Positions 21,005-31,296 of a stretch of DNA of 64,000 nt are shown here, in pieces. The stretch covers positions 1-64,000 of the forward strand of contig JAJQAC010000087.1 of NCBI GenBank assembly GCA_021204025.1, written 5' to 3'. This DNA comes from Clostridiales bacterium. GTDB lineage: Bacteria > Bacillota > Clostridia > Lachnospirales > Lachnospiraceae. Numbering within the stretch: the first letter of the stretch is position 1; the number at the start of each line of letters is the position of its first letter. The notes below the pieces were generated by a model. The model had not been told where the DNA came from, ran no database searches, and was given only the letters and a program-made list of their open reading frames with translations. The translations under genes and the position numbers were made by a program.

Positions 21005-22234
21005 ATGAAAGAAAAAGTTATTCTGGCATATTCCGGCGGGCTGGACACCACCGCCATTATCCCATGGTTAAAAGAAAATTTTGATTATGAAGTAATCTGC
21101 TGCTGCGTCGACTGCGGCCAGGGAAATGAACTGGACGGTCTGGAGGAGCGCGCAAAACTTTCCGGCGCTTCCAAATTATATATTGAAGATATCGTCGATG
21201 ATTTCTGTGACAATTATATCGTTCCGTGCGTACAGGCCAATGCTGTGTATGAGAATAAGTACCTGCTTGGCACATCCATGGCTCGTCCTGCGATCGCGAA
21301 ACGTCTCGTTGAAATCGCCCGTAAAGAAGGGGCTTCCGCGATCTGCCACGGCGCTACCGGCAAGGGAAACGACCAGATCCGTTTTGAACTGACCATTAAA
21401 GCTCTGGCTCCGGACATCCGCATTCTCGCTCCATGGAGAATGACCGATACCTGGAAAATGCAGTCCCGTGAAGATGAGATCGAATACTGCAAGCAGCACG
21501 GCATCGACCTTCCGTTTGATCACAGCCACAGCTACAGCCGTGACCGCAACATCTGGCACATCAGCCATGAGGGACTGGAACTGGAAGATCCGGCCAATGA
21601 ACCGAATTTCGACCATATGCTGGTTCTCGGCGTTACTCCGAAAAAGGCTCCGGACGAAGGCGAATATGTCACGATGACCTTTGAAAAGGGCGTTCCGACC
21701 AGCATCAACGGGGAAGCGATGAAGGTTTCTGACATCATCCGCAAACTCAACGAGCTTGGCGGCAAGCACGGCATCGGCATCGTGGATATCGTTGAGAACC
21801 GTGTTGTCGGCATGAAATCCCGCGGCGTATATGAGACTCCCGGCGGTACGATCCTGATGGAAGCTCATCAGCAGATCGAAGAACTGGTTCTTGACCGCGC
21901 TACGATGGAAGTCAAAAAGGATATGGGAAATAAGCTGGCTCAGATCGTATATGAGGGCAAATGGTTCACCCCGCTGTGCGACGCGGTACGCGCTTTTATC
22001 ACATCGACTCAGGAATACGTAACCGGCGAAGTGAAGTTTAAGCTCTACAAGGGCAATATTATCAAGGCCGGAACTACTTCTCCGTATTCTCTCTACAGCG
22101 AGTCTCTGGCATCCTTCACAACCGGCGAGCTGTATGACCATCACGACGCGAGCGGATTTATCACGCTCTTTGGACTGCCGCTCAAGGTTCGCGCGATGAA
22201 GATGGCGGAAGTAGCAAAACAGAACGAAAAATAA
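21005..22234 (+). CDS. argG: Argininosuccinate synthase
   Basis: KVILAYSGGLDTTAIIPWLKE. Confidence 0.98.
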   Translation: MKEKVILAYSGGLDTTAIIPWLKENFDYEVICCCVDCGQGNELDGLEERAKLSGASKLYIEDIVDDFCDNYIVPCVQANAVYENKYLLGTSMARPAIAKRLVEIARKEGASAICHGATGKGNDQIRFELTIKALAPDIRILAPWRMTDTWKMQSREDEIEYCKQHGIDLPFDHSHSYSRDRNIWHISHEGLELEDPANEPNFDHMLVLGVTPKKAPDEGEYVTMTFEKGVPTSINGEAMKVSDIIRKLNELGGKHGIGIVDIVENRVVGMKSRGVYETPGGTILMEAHQQIEELVLDRATMEVKKDMGNKLAQIVYEGKWFTPLCDAVRAFITSTQEYVTGEVKFKLYKGNIIKAGTTSPYSLYSESLASFTTGELYDHHDASGFITLFGLPLKVRAMKMAEVAKQNEK

Positions 22235-22296
22235 TATAGCGAAAGAGACCGGCATCCGTCGGCCTCTTTATTTTATACACAGGCGTAAAAACCTGC

Positions 22297-23223
22297 TCAA
22301 CCTCCTTTTCTTTTCGACGGCAGCTGCGCCAGAATAATCGCCACGAATACCAGCGCGCATCCGGTCAACTCCCTCAGAGACAACCACTCATGCAGGATCA
22401 GCCACCCTGCCAGAAGCGAAAAAACAGATTCCAGACACATGATCAGGCTGGCCACTGCCGGCTGCAGTTTTTTCTGCGCCACGACCTGGAGCGTATAGGC
22501 TACTCCGCTTGAAAGAATCCCTGCATATCCGATTGGCGCCCATGCCGCAAGGATTTCCTCCACCTCTGGTTTCTCGATCAACAGCATCAGGATACTTCCC
22601 AATACCCCCACAGTAAAGAACTGAACACAGGAAATCAACACTCCGTTTGCTCTCGGTGAGAAATAATCAATGATCAGGATATGAAAGGAAAATGCAATCG
22701 CACATAAAAAGATCAGAAAATCTCCCTTTCCGATCGTAAAGCCTTCGTTGATACACATCAGATACATCCCGATCGTTGCCAGCATGACGCTGACCCACAG
22801 GCCCAGACCGGTTTTTTTATGAGAAAAGATTCCCAAAATGGGAACGATCACGATATAAAGCGTCGTGATAAATCCGCTCTTTCCCACTGTCGTATGCACA
22901 ATCCCGAATTGCTGCAGAGAGGTGGCGACAAAGAGACAGAGCCCACAACAGATACCACCCTGTACACCGGCTCGAAATCCTGCCGACACTTCCTTTTCTG
23001 AAGATTTACTCTCTGCAGCCAGAGAATTTCTCCTCATCACCGCAAGTACAGGAAGCAGCACCAGTCCTCCCAGAAGGTAACGGACGCCGATAAAGGTAAA
23101 TCCGCCGACATATTTCATTCCCTCACTCTGAGCCACGAAAGCCGTACCCCAGATCAGTGCGGCAAGCACCAGCAATGCACTGCTTTGGGGATCGTTTCCT
23201 TTTTTAAATTCCGTTGGTTCCAT
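22297..23223 (-). CDS. DMT family (EamA) transporter
   Basis: 10-TM, two EamA repeats. Confidence 0.9.
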   Translation of the reverse strand: MEPTEFKKGNDPQSSALLVLAALIWGTAFVAQSEGMKYVGGFTFIGVRYLLGGLVLLPVLAVMRRNSLAAESKSSEKEVSAGFRAGVQGGICCGLCLFVATSLQQFGIVHTTVGKSGFITTLYIVIVPILGIFSHKKTGLGLWVSVMLATIGMYLMCINEGFTIGKGDFLIFLCAIAFSFHILIIDYFSPRANGVLISCVQFFTVGVLGSILMLLIEKPEVEEILAAWAPIGYAGILSSGVAYTLQVVAQKKLQPAVASLIMCLESVFSLLAGWLILHEWLSLRELTGCALVFVAIILAQLPSKRKGG

Positions 23224-23273
23224 TCATTCCTCCTGCATCTCTCGTATTCTTCACATCATAAGAACCGGGCCAG

Positions 23274-23300
23274 AAAAAAGGAGTTGATTTTCTCCTTTTT
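23274..23300 (-). terminator. Intrinsic terminator downstream of apbE
   Basis: aaaaaggag / ctccttttt stem-loop, T-run. Confidence 0.6.
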
Positions 23301-23401
23301 CACAGCCCGCCATTCCTTTCGAACAAAGAATACGCCCTGGCGACATCATTCCCTACGCGCGAGAGCGTTCTACACTCCGTTCCCATCTTCATTTCGTATT
23401 C

Positions 23402-24448
23402 TTATTCAGACATATGATCCCGAAAACCTGAGGAAAACTCCTCTGTCCCATCCTCCAGCACCCACATGGCCTCGATCCCGTCCTGTGCTTCGATAAATGC
23501 CTTTCCTTCTTCCAGCTCCATATTAAAAACCGCTGTAGAGTATGCATCCGCCAGACCGCCATCCTCAGCCAGAATGGTCACGGATTCATATTCATTCCAG
23601 GGCATCAGCAGATCCGGGTGGATGATATGATGATAACGGACGCCGTCAACTTCATAAAAGCGCTGATACACGCCGCTGGTCACGAGCGCCTGGTCTTTCA
23701 GTTCCATCACATGCAGATAAGACCGGGAAGAAGATGTATCCGGATTCTGGATCCCGATCCTCCATGGACTCCCGTCTCCCTTGCTCCCGATCGTCTCTAC
23801 GTTACCTCCTACGCTCAGAAGCACACTGACCGCGCCCATATCCCGCAACGACTGCGCGACCTTATGGGTCGCATATCCCTTTGCAACTGCGCCGACATCC
23901 AGACTCATATGACGATCCGGCAGATAAACCTGCAGCTTTTCCTCATCCAGCTCCATCGCGTAAATGTCCGTATATTCATCTGCTTTTTCCAGCATGTACA
24001 GATCCGGCAGCTGAGAACCATCTGGATTTTCAATTCCGTACTCACGGTACTCATGCCAAATCGAGAGGACGCTTCCGAGCGCGATATTGACCATCCCACC
24101 GGTGCGCTCATATTCCTCCAGCGAAAATTGTAACAGTTCGAACAGTTCCTGGTCGACGGTAACCGGTGCAATTCCCGCGTTGTCATTGATCGATTTAACA
24201 TTCACAACGCCGTCATAGTTATAATAAATATCAAACAGTTTATGATAATACTCCATCCCATCCTCAATCACGGTCCGGTACTTTTCAAACTGTTCTTCAT
24301 TTTCCGCATAAATCGTAACGCTCGTTACCGTGTCAAAGTATTCCAGGTACTGAGCGTTGTACTGTGTCAGTTCCTTTGATTTTTGCCTGCCCTGACATCC
24401 GATCAGCATAAGCGCTGTCACCAGGAGAATCAGACTTTTCTTTCCCAT
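23402..24448 (-). CDS. apbE: FAD:protein FMN transferase (ApbE family), lipoprotein
   Basis: LMLIGCQG lipobox; SLDVGAVAKGYATHKVA...LLSVGGNVETIG. Confidence 0.93.
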   Translation of the reverse strand: MGKKSLILLVTALMLIGCQGRQKSKELTQYNAQYLEYFDTVTSVTIYAENEEQFEKYRTVIEDGMEYYHKLFDIYYNYDGVVNVKSINDNAGIAPVTVDQELFELLQFSLEEYERTGGMVNIALGSVLSIWHEYREYGIENPDGSQLPDLYMLEKADEYTDIYAMELDEEKLQVYLPDRHMSLDVGAVAKGYATHKVAQSLRDMGAVSVLLSVGGNVETIGSKGDGSPWRIGIQNPDTSSSRSYLHVMELKDQALVTSGVYQRFYEVDGVRYHHIIHPDLLMPWNEYESVTILAEDGGLADAYSTAVFNMELEEGKAFIEAQDGIEAMWVLEDGTEEFSSGFRDHMSE

Positions 24449-24552
24449 ATGCCACCTCTTGTCTCTCGCTGATTATCATAACACAAAAGGGGAAAGGATT
24501 CCATCCATGTCCAGAATATTTTTCTGATAAAATAAAATTACTGGTAATCAGA

Positions 24553-24712
24553 CCGTCCCTGAGGGGGCACGAATATCTTCCGAGGACCGCTCGCGCTTAG
24601 GTTTTCACGTAGCGGTGCTAAGTTCGCCGGAAGTGCATCCGGCTCACTAAGAACCGACGTGAAAAATGTCCTCTCCAGATATTCATGCCCCCTCAGGGAC
24701 TACATTATTGGC
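24553..24712 (+). repeat. Family A intergenic inverted-repeat element (A2)
   Basis: Same core as A1 in opposite orientation; outer stem GTCCCTGAGGGGGCACGAATATC / GATATTCATGCCCCCTCAGGGAC. Confidence 0.9.
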
Positions 24713-24742
24713 TTTATTAATATATAAAATGAGCTGTGTCCC

Positions 24743-26398
24743 TCACAGCTTTTCCATCAACTCCTGCAAATGGGCGGTCAGCTTGGTATTTTCGGAATAA
24801 TCAACCGGGCAGTCGATGATGACGGGGACGGTCTGTTCGAAAGCCTTTTTCAGCATCGGTACGAGATCGGAGGCTTTTTCGACACGATAGCCGATCGCGC
24901 CCATGCTCTCGGCGAGTTTTACGAAATCCGGGTTTGTGAAATCGGTATAGCAGCTCATGCCGTACTGATCCTGCTGTTTCCATTTGATGAGACCGTAGCT
25001 GCTGTCTTCAAAGATCAGGGTCACGAAGGGGGTCTTTTCCCGCAGTGCTGTCTCGAACTCCTGGCAGTTCATCATGAAGCCGCCGTCGCCGCAGATCGCC
25101 AGCACCTTTTTGTCCGGGTATACGATCTTAGCGCCGATCGCGCCGGGGACGGAGATCCCCATCGTGGCAAATCCGTTGGAGATCAGGCAGGTATTGGGTT
25201 CATAGCACTGATAATGGCACGCGATCCACATTTTGTGCGCTCCTACATCGGAGATCACAATGTCTTCCCGCCCCATAACCTTACGGACATCATTCAGGAT
25301 CCGCTGTGGCTTCATGGGAAACAAGTCATCGTTTGCGTAGGACTCATGCTCTGCCAGCATTTTTGCTTTCAGTTCCAGCGCTTTTACCGGTTCCTGTCTG
25401 CAGCGGGTGCGCCGCCCGATCTGGATCAGGGAATCGCTGATGTCTCCCACCACTTCGACCTGCGGCTGATATAGTTTATTAATGTCAGCCGGGCGGGTAT
25501 CGATATGTATGATATCCACGTTTCCGTTTTTGTTCCATTTTGCCGGAGCATATTCTACGATATCATAGCCGACCGCGATCACCAGATCCGCACCTTCCAG
25601 GATCTTATTCTGATAATCTTCCTGTGGAATGCCGATTGTCCACATAGAATACTCATTATCAAAGGGAATTGCTCCCTTTGCCATCATCGTATTGACTGTC
25701 GGAATTTTTAATTTTGTGGCAAATTCGGTCAGTGCCTTTGCCGCATTTCCGCGGATCACTCCGCTGCCCGCGAGGATCACCGGCCTTTCTGCCTTGAAGA
25801 TCATCCCCGCCGCATCCTCGACTGTGTCAAGTTCCGCGTACTCTTTGGGCGCGACCTTACGTCTCAGTGGCTTTTCCGCGTTGGTGACAGGCATTTTGGA
25901 AATATTGACCGGCAGATCGATGTGCGTAGCACCCGGTTTGCCTCCTTCCGCGTATTTAAACGCCAGACGGGTAATCTCTCCCACCGTATCCGGCCGCACC
26001 ACCATCTTGGTCCGTTTGGTGATCGGTTCAAACAGCTTTGTCAGATCCAGGAACTGATGGGACGTAATATGCATCCGCTCCGTTCCGACCTGTCCGGTGA
26101 TCGCGACCAGCGGAGCGCCGTCGCTGTCCGCGTCAGCCACACCCGTGATCAGGTTCGTCGCGCCCGGCCCCAGTGTTGCCAGACAGACGCCGGCTTTTCC
26201 CGTCAGACGGCCATATACATCCGCCATAAAAGCTGCTCCCTGTTCATGACGAACCGTAATAAAACGGATATCCGAATGGCTGATCGCGTTCATCACGGCA
26301 AGGTTTTCCTCCCCGGGGATCCCAAAGATCACCTTTACTCCCTCTTCTTCCAGACATTCAACCAGAAAATCCGCTGTATTTCTTTGATGTTCCTCCAT
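24743..26398 (-). CDS. Acetolactate synthase large subunit-like ThDP enzyme
   Basis: VKVIFGIPGEENLAVMNAI, ThDP-binding GDGGFMMNCQEFETA. Confidence 0.88.
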   Translation of the reverse strand: MEEHQRNTADFLVECLEEEGVKVIFGIPGEENLAVMNAISHSDIRFITVRHEQGAAFMADVYGRLTGKAGVCLATLGPGATNLITGVADADSDGAPLVAITGQVGTERMHITSHQFLDLTKLFEPITKRTKMVVRPDTVGEITRLAFKYAEGGKPGATHIDLPVNISKMPVTNAEKPLRRKVAPKEYAELDTVEDAAGMIFKAERPVILAGSGVIRGNAAKALTEFATKLKIPTVNTMMAKGAIPFDNEYSMWTIGIPQEDYQNKILEGADLVIAVGYDIVEYAPAKWNKNGNVDIIHIDTRPADINKLYQPQVEVVGDISDSLIQIGRRTRCRQEPVKALELKAKMLAEHESYANDDLFPMKPQRILNDVRKVMGREDIVISDVGAHKMWIACHYQCYEPNTCLISNGFATMGISVPGAIGAKIVYPDKKVLAICGDGGFMMNCQEFETALREKTPFVTLIFEDSSYGLIKWKQQDQYGMSCYTDFTNPDFVKLAESMGAIGYRVEKASDLVPMLKKAFEQTVPVIIDCPVDYSENTKLTAHLQELMEKL

Positions 26399-26575
26399 GT
26401 ATCTATCCTCCCAAAGTGATTCTGTCAACAGACAATATAATCCCGGAGTATAACAATTTCAAACATCATTTTTTCTTGTATATTTACAATATATATACTG
26501 TGATTTAATCTGTGAAATGGCACGAAACGGCGTCTTTTAAATGGAATAAGAAAAATGAACTAATATTATTTATCA

Positions 26576-26875
26576 CTAATAATCAAAAATCCCCTGTATC
26601 GCATCCGTGATGTCTATAATGGCATCATAGGAAATCCGGCCAATTTTTTTATAGCCTCTGGTTTTCAGGTCAAGCAGTTTCACCTGTTCGCACAGAACAA
26701 TTCCCTCTTCCTGTTCCCAGGCAATCGGAATATGCAGAGGATCCGGTTCGGCTTTTTCCTCGATCGGACAAGCCATAACCGCTTTCGTTCTGTTAAAAAA
26801 ATTTTTACTTACAACGAGTACACGCCCTCGGATATGTTCAACAGTAAGGATGTCACCCTGTTCCATCAGAAACAT
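26576..26875 (-). CDS. MazF/PemK-like endoribonuclease toxin
   Basis: MFLMEQGDILTVEHIRGRVLVVSKNFFN...VLCEQVKLLDLKTRGYKKIG. Confidence 0.8.
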   Translation of the reverse strand: MFLMEQGDILTVEHIRGRVLVVSKNFFNRTKAVMACPIEEKAEPDPLHIPIAWEQEEGIVLCEQVKLLDLKTRGYKKIGRISYDAIIDITDAIQGIFDY

Positions 26876-26879
26876 GATC

Positions 26880-27122
26880 TTACCACCTCTCTCTGCCAAC
26901 AGGCTTATCCCAGCCATATTCATGATAAGGACCGATTTTACCATCGAATTCTGCGGCGCGTTCTTCCAGAGTGCGATGTTTCACCGTTTTTCGCAAAATG
27001 ATATTTCCATCCACCACGTCTACGCTGAGAAAATCGTTGACACGAATATCCACCATATCTAAAACATCTTTTGGTAAACGAATTCCCTGACTATTCCCCC
27101 ATGATTTTACCTGTGCTATCAT
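26880..27122 (-). CDS. MazE/AbrB-like antitoxin
   Basis: MIAQVKSWGNSQGIRLPKDVLDMVDIRVNDFLSVDVVDGNIILR. Confidence 0.9.
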   Translation of the reverse strand: MIAQVKSWGNSQGIRLPKDVLDMVDIRVNDFLSVDVVDGNIILRKTVKHRTLEERAAEFDGKIGPYHEYGWDKPVGRERW

Positions 27123-27149
27123 ATCATCAGCACCTCCTTGTATATCCAA

Positions 27150-27178
27150 AGTATATACTTACATGTGGCTATTGTCAA
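27150..27178 (-). promoter_or_regulatory. mazEF promoter TTGACA-N17-TATACT
   Basis: Hexamers read on minus strand, ~28 bp upstream of the mazE start. Confidence 0.75.
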
Positions 27179-27686
27179 GCCGCCTCACAAAATCTCCGAT
27201 CCGCTCTACGATCAGCCCGCCGAGCAGCCCGATCAGCGTCCCGGCGATCACTCCCGCCACGGTCAGAACCGGCAGATAAGTAAAGACTCCCGCGGTTTTG
27301 GTCACATAGGCCGCCACGATCAGCTGGCCGACATTATGAAAGATCCCTCCCAGCACGCTCACACCGGTACTGCCAAAGAAACCTGTCTTTTTCACTGCCG
27401 CCATGACTGCCAGACTTAGGATCCCTCCCGCAAGCCCATACAGCATGCTGAACGTATTGCCAAAGGTAAATCCGACCAGCACGATCCGCACCAGCCCCAC
27501 CGCAATGGTTCCGGCGATGCCGACCGTATAGAGACCGACCACATTGACCAAATTGGCCAGTCCCAGCTTGACGCCGGGCACCGGCAGCGGGATCGGGATC
27601 ATCGCCTCAATATAACTGAAGACAAATGCCAGCGCAATCAGCATCCCATATAAAGCCACGATCCTGGCGGTCGGTCTGTTTTTCAT
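27159..27686 (-). CDS. Gx transporter / heptaprenyl diphosphate synthase component I-like membrane protein
   Basis: ALYGMLIALAFVFSYIEAMIPIPLPVPGVKLGLANLVNVVGLY. Confidence 0.85.
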   Translation of the reverse strand: MKNRPTARIVALYGMLIALAFVFSYIEAMIPIPLPVPGVKLGLANLVNVVGLYTVGIAGTIAVGLVRIVLVGFTFGNTFSMLYGLAGGILSLAVMAAVKKTGFFGSTGVSVLGGIFHNVGQLIVAAYVTKTAGVFTYLPVLTVAGVIAGTLIGLLGGLIVERIGDFVRRLDNSHM

Positions 27687-27857
27687 ACGTCACCTCTATC
27701 TCATCTCAATGCCTGTTTCTTCTGAATGTTTCCTTTAAATATTTCCTTATCAATCTAATATCACAGTTTCTTATCAATATAAAATTTACACTCATGTCCC
27801 GCATGAACGCCGTGGAGCATGAAAGTCAGTCGCATGACAACACTTTCATAGTCTGTT

Positions 27858-29621
27858 TTAATTCTCCTGAGATTTCCACTTAAAGTTAGTAATCACATCG
27901 CTCCATTTTGAGATCCCCAGGATCGACTTCGCAAATTCCGTCGTCTCCAGTGTCTTTGTCCTCACATCGATATATTTATAAACCTGCCACGACTTCTTCT
28001 TTGTGGTCGGAATAATATTATCCGGCACACTCATGTCGCAGTTCCACAGACCGAAATTCTGCGACAACGCCGCCTCGGAAGGCGCGTCTACCTGACGGCT
28101 CATTATAAACGCATCGATATATGGATTACTGTCTATAATATAGTACGCATACGCGATCGCCGCCGCCTGCAGATCCTGATCCTCCCCCCGCGTCGCACTG
28201 ACAGAGGTAAAGCCCTGCTCCGACAAAATGATATGCCGCACCTCACCGGACGCAGTCCGCATCGCAGACGTCTGCATATAATCCGTCAGGATACTCAGAT
28301 TACACAGATTCAGAATCTGTGTATCCACGTCTTGCGTGACCAGACCGGTATCGCCATCATCCCAGAACTCCGGTTCCGTCATCGGAAGCGAATACGGATG
28401 ATATGCCAGACCCCAGTCCATATCGCCACCCGCCTTTACCGACTCCGCAAACGTCTGCAGGAAATCCCTCACCGTGTAAGTTCTCGGACTGGTTGCCGAC
28501 AGACTATTCCAGTAAAAATCCGTGGAGAAGAATATCCGGTCATTCTGATTCACACTCTTAATCGCTGTATAAAATACGCGGAACGCCCGCTCATATTCCT
28601 TCACATACTGAGCCAGATCCATATCTCCCATATAGTTCCAGTACTGATTATTGATCTCATTGCCAATGATCCAGTTGGATACCTTGCCATAAGACGAATC
28701 CAGACTGCAATACCGCTCCGCCAGGAAGGTCGCGATCGCCTTGATCGTCTCATACCCCTCCTTCGTCGCGGCATTAAACCCGTAATACATCGCGCTGCTC
28801 TGCTGAGTGACGCCCGGATAATACAACTGCGGCGTCGCCGCATTCCATCCGTTTAAGAGAATCGCGGTTACATTCATGCCTTTCTCAGAAAAGCGCCGGA
28901 TCACGGCGTCATAATTGTCAAGCAGATCTTTATTAAAATGATACGTCACACCGTCATACTGATAATCAATGCCCGACCCGATCAGTTGCTCAAAGGGAAT
29001 GTTCACAATCACATGCGTTACCCCCAGTTCAAACGCGTCGGCAACCATCTCATCGGTTGTCTGGATGAGCAGACCCTTTTTATTGATCCCGCTCTTATAA
29101 GCATCCGTATGCGACGCGAGCGATTCCGGATTTGTCACGTAAGCGGTATTACTTGCCTGCGTATAGGACTCTCCATCATACACTGCCACGACAAATTTCG
29201 AATACAGCCGGTCATTCACAGTATTCAGATTTGCGGAAATAGTAAACGAAAGATTGTCACCCTTTGTAATCCATCCGCAATAGTCCGACCTTCCCTCCAG
29301 CGAATCCTGGTAAGGCTTCAGTTCAAAGAGATACAGATAATTATCATACCACGCTGGATCGGACCAGGTGCCCTCCATATATCCGCTGATCACGATCTGT
29401 CCGTTTCCATCCAGGGCACAGTTCGTAATGTGAGCGTACTCGGTCGGAGCCGGTTTGACCGGCGCCTCTGTCTCCGCCTCTGCTGTCGCAGTGGTTTCTA
29501 CCTGTGCCGTCGTATCCGCGTAAACCTGCATACCACTCATCCCCAGCAGAGCCGCCGTACTCAGGGAAAGCGCAGCCAACCGCCTAAAAGCCCCTCTTAT
29601 CAGCAAAAATTTATTTTTCAT
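27858..29621 (-). CDS. Secreted DUF5722-like protein (TIM-barrel glycosidase-like)
   Basis: Signal peptide MKNKFLLIRGAFRRLAALSLSTAALLGMSG; WIIGNEINNQYWNYMG motif. Confidence 0.7.
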   Translation of the reverse strand: MKNKFLLIRGAFRRLAALSLSTAALLGMSGMQVYADTTAQVETTATAEAETEAPVKPAPTEYAHITNCALDGNGQIVISGYMEGTWSDPAWYDNYLYLFELKPYQDSLEGRSDYCGWITKGDNLSFTISANLNTVNDRLYSKFVVAVYDGESYTQASNTAYVTNPESLASHTDAYKSGINKKGLLIQTTDEMVADAFELGVTHVIVNIPFEQLIGSGIDYQYDGVTYHFNKDLLDNYDAVIRRFSEKGMNVTAILLNGWNAATPQLYYPGVTQQSSAMYYGFNAATKEGYETIKAIATFLAERYCSLDSSYGKVSNWIIGNEINNQYWNYMGDMDLAQYVKEYERAFRVFYTAIKSVNQNDRIFFSTDFYWNSLSATSPRTYTVRDFLQTFAESVKAGGDMDWGLAYHPYSLPMTEPEFWDDGDTGLVTQDVDTQILNLCNLSILTDYMQTSAMRTASGEVRHIILSEQGFTSVSATRGEDQDLQAAAIAYAYYIIDSNPYIDAFIMSRQVDAPSEAALSQNFGLWNCDMSVPDNIIPTTKKKSWQVYKYIDVRTKTLETTEFAKSILGISKWSDVITNFKWKSQEN

Positions 29622-29811
29622 CAAATATAAGCCTCCTGTCCTCGTATTTTCCGCCCCGCAAATACCTGTTTCTGTCATCTGTCTTACCAGCTTTTCCCGG
29701 GCCGGATCTGAGATTCCGGCAGGAAAAACAACCCATTCTTCGGTATCCTTATTATATGCGGTTTCCCCGGAAAAACAAGTCGCAGGGGGCTTACATCGTC
29801 TTACATTTTTA

Positions 29812-30999
<1,188 letters not shown>

Positions 31000-31057
31000 G
31001 TTACTTTCCTCCTGTTTGCTGATTAAGCAGGTCATTTTCCATACCTGCGCATATGAC

Positions 31058-31084
31058 AAAAAATCCGCAGGCACTACTGCGGAT
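31058..31084 (-). terminator. Leader attenuator-like terminator upstream of metK
   Basis: ATCCGCAG-TAGTGC-CTGCGGAT then TTTTTT on minus, between promoter and ORF. Confidence 0.65.
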
Positions 31085-31098
31085 GTAAAATTCTGCTT

Positions 31099-31132
31099 GG
31101 AATATGCTAACATATTCCTTATGTGATGTCAA
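31099..31132 (-). promoter_or_regulatory. metK promoter TTGACA-N17-TAGCAT with perfect palindrome GGAATATG-TTAG-CATATTCC over the -10
   Basis: Read directly on minus strand. Confidence 0.7.
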
Positions 31133-31296
31133 GATACCCTGTTATACATAATCCGATAAAATATTTCAGAAAATCCCGGCCTTTTCACTCATCCCAGCCC
31201 GCATATAGCGGTCAGTCAGATAAACCGTTAAAATAATTTTTTTATAAATATGTAAGTGATATCTGCCATCACTGCATAACATCTGTCATCTGCTTA

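Noticed and set aside
21176-22255. 359-aa minus ORF
   Set aside because: Antisense to argG; argG is unambiguous.
23326-23403. aagaatacg...cgtattctt inverted repeat downstream of apbE
   Set aside because: Only 9-bp arms with a 60-nt loop; the overlapping ttctacactccgtt could be a Family B scrap, but evidence is too weak to call.
26429-26575. AT-rich region between ilvB-like gene and mazF
   Set aside because: Ordinary promoter/terminator-like AT-rich DNA; no repeat or ORF supported.
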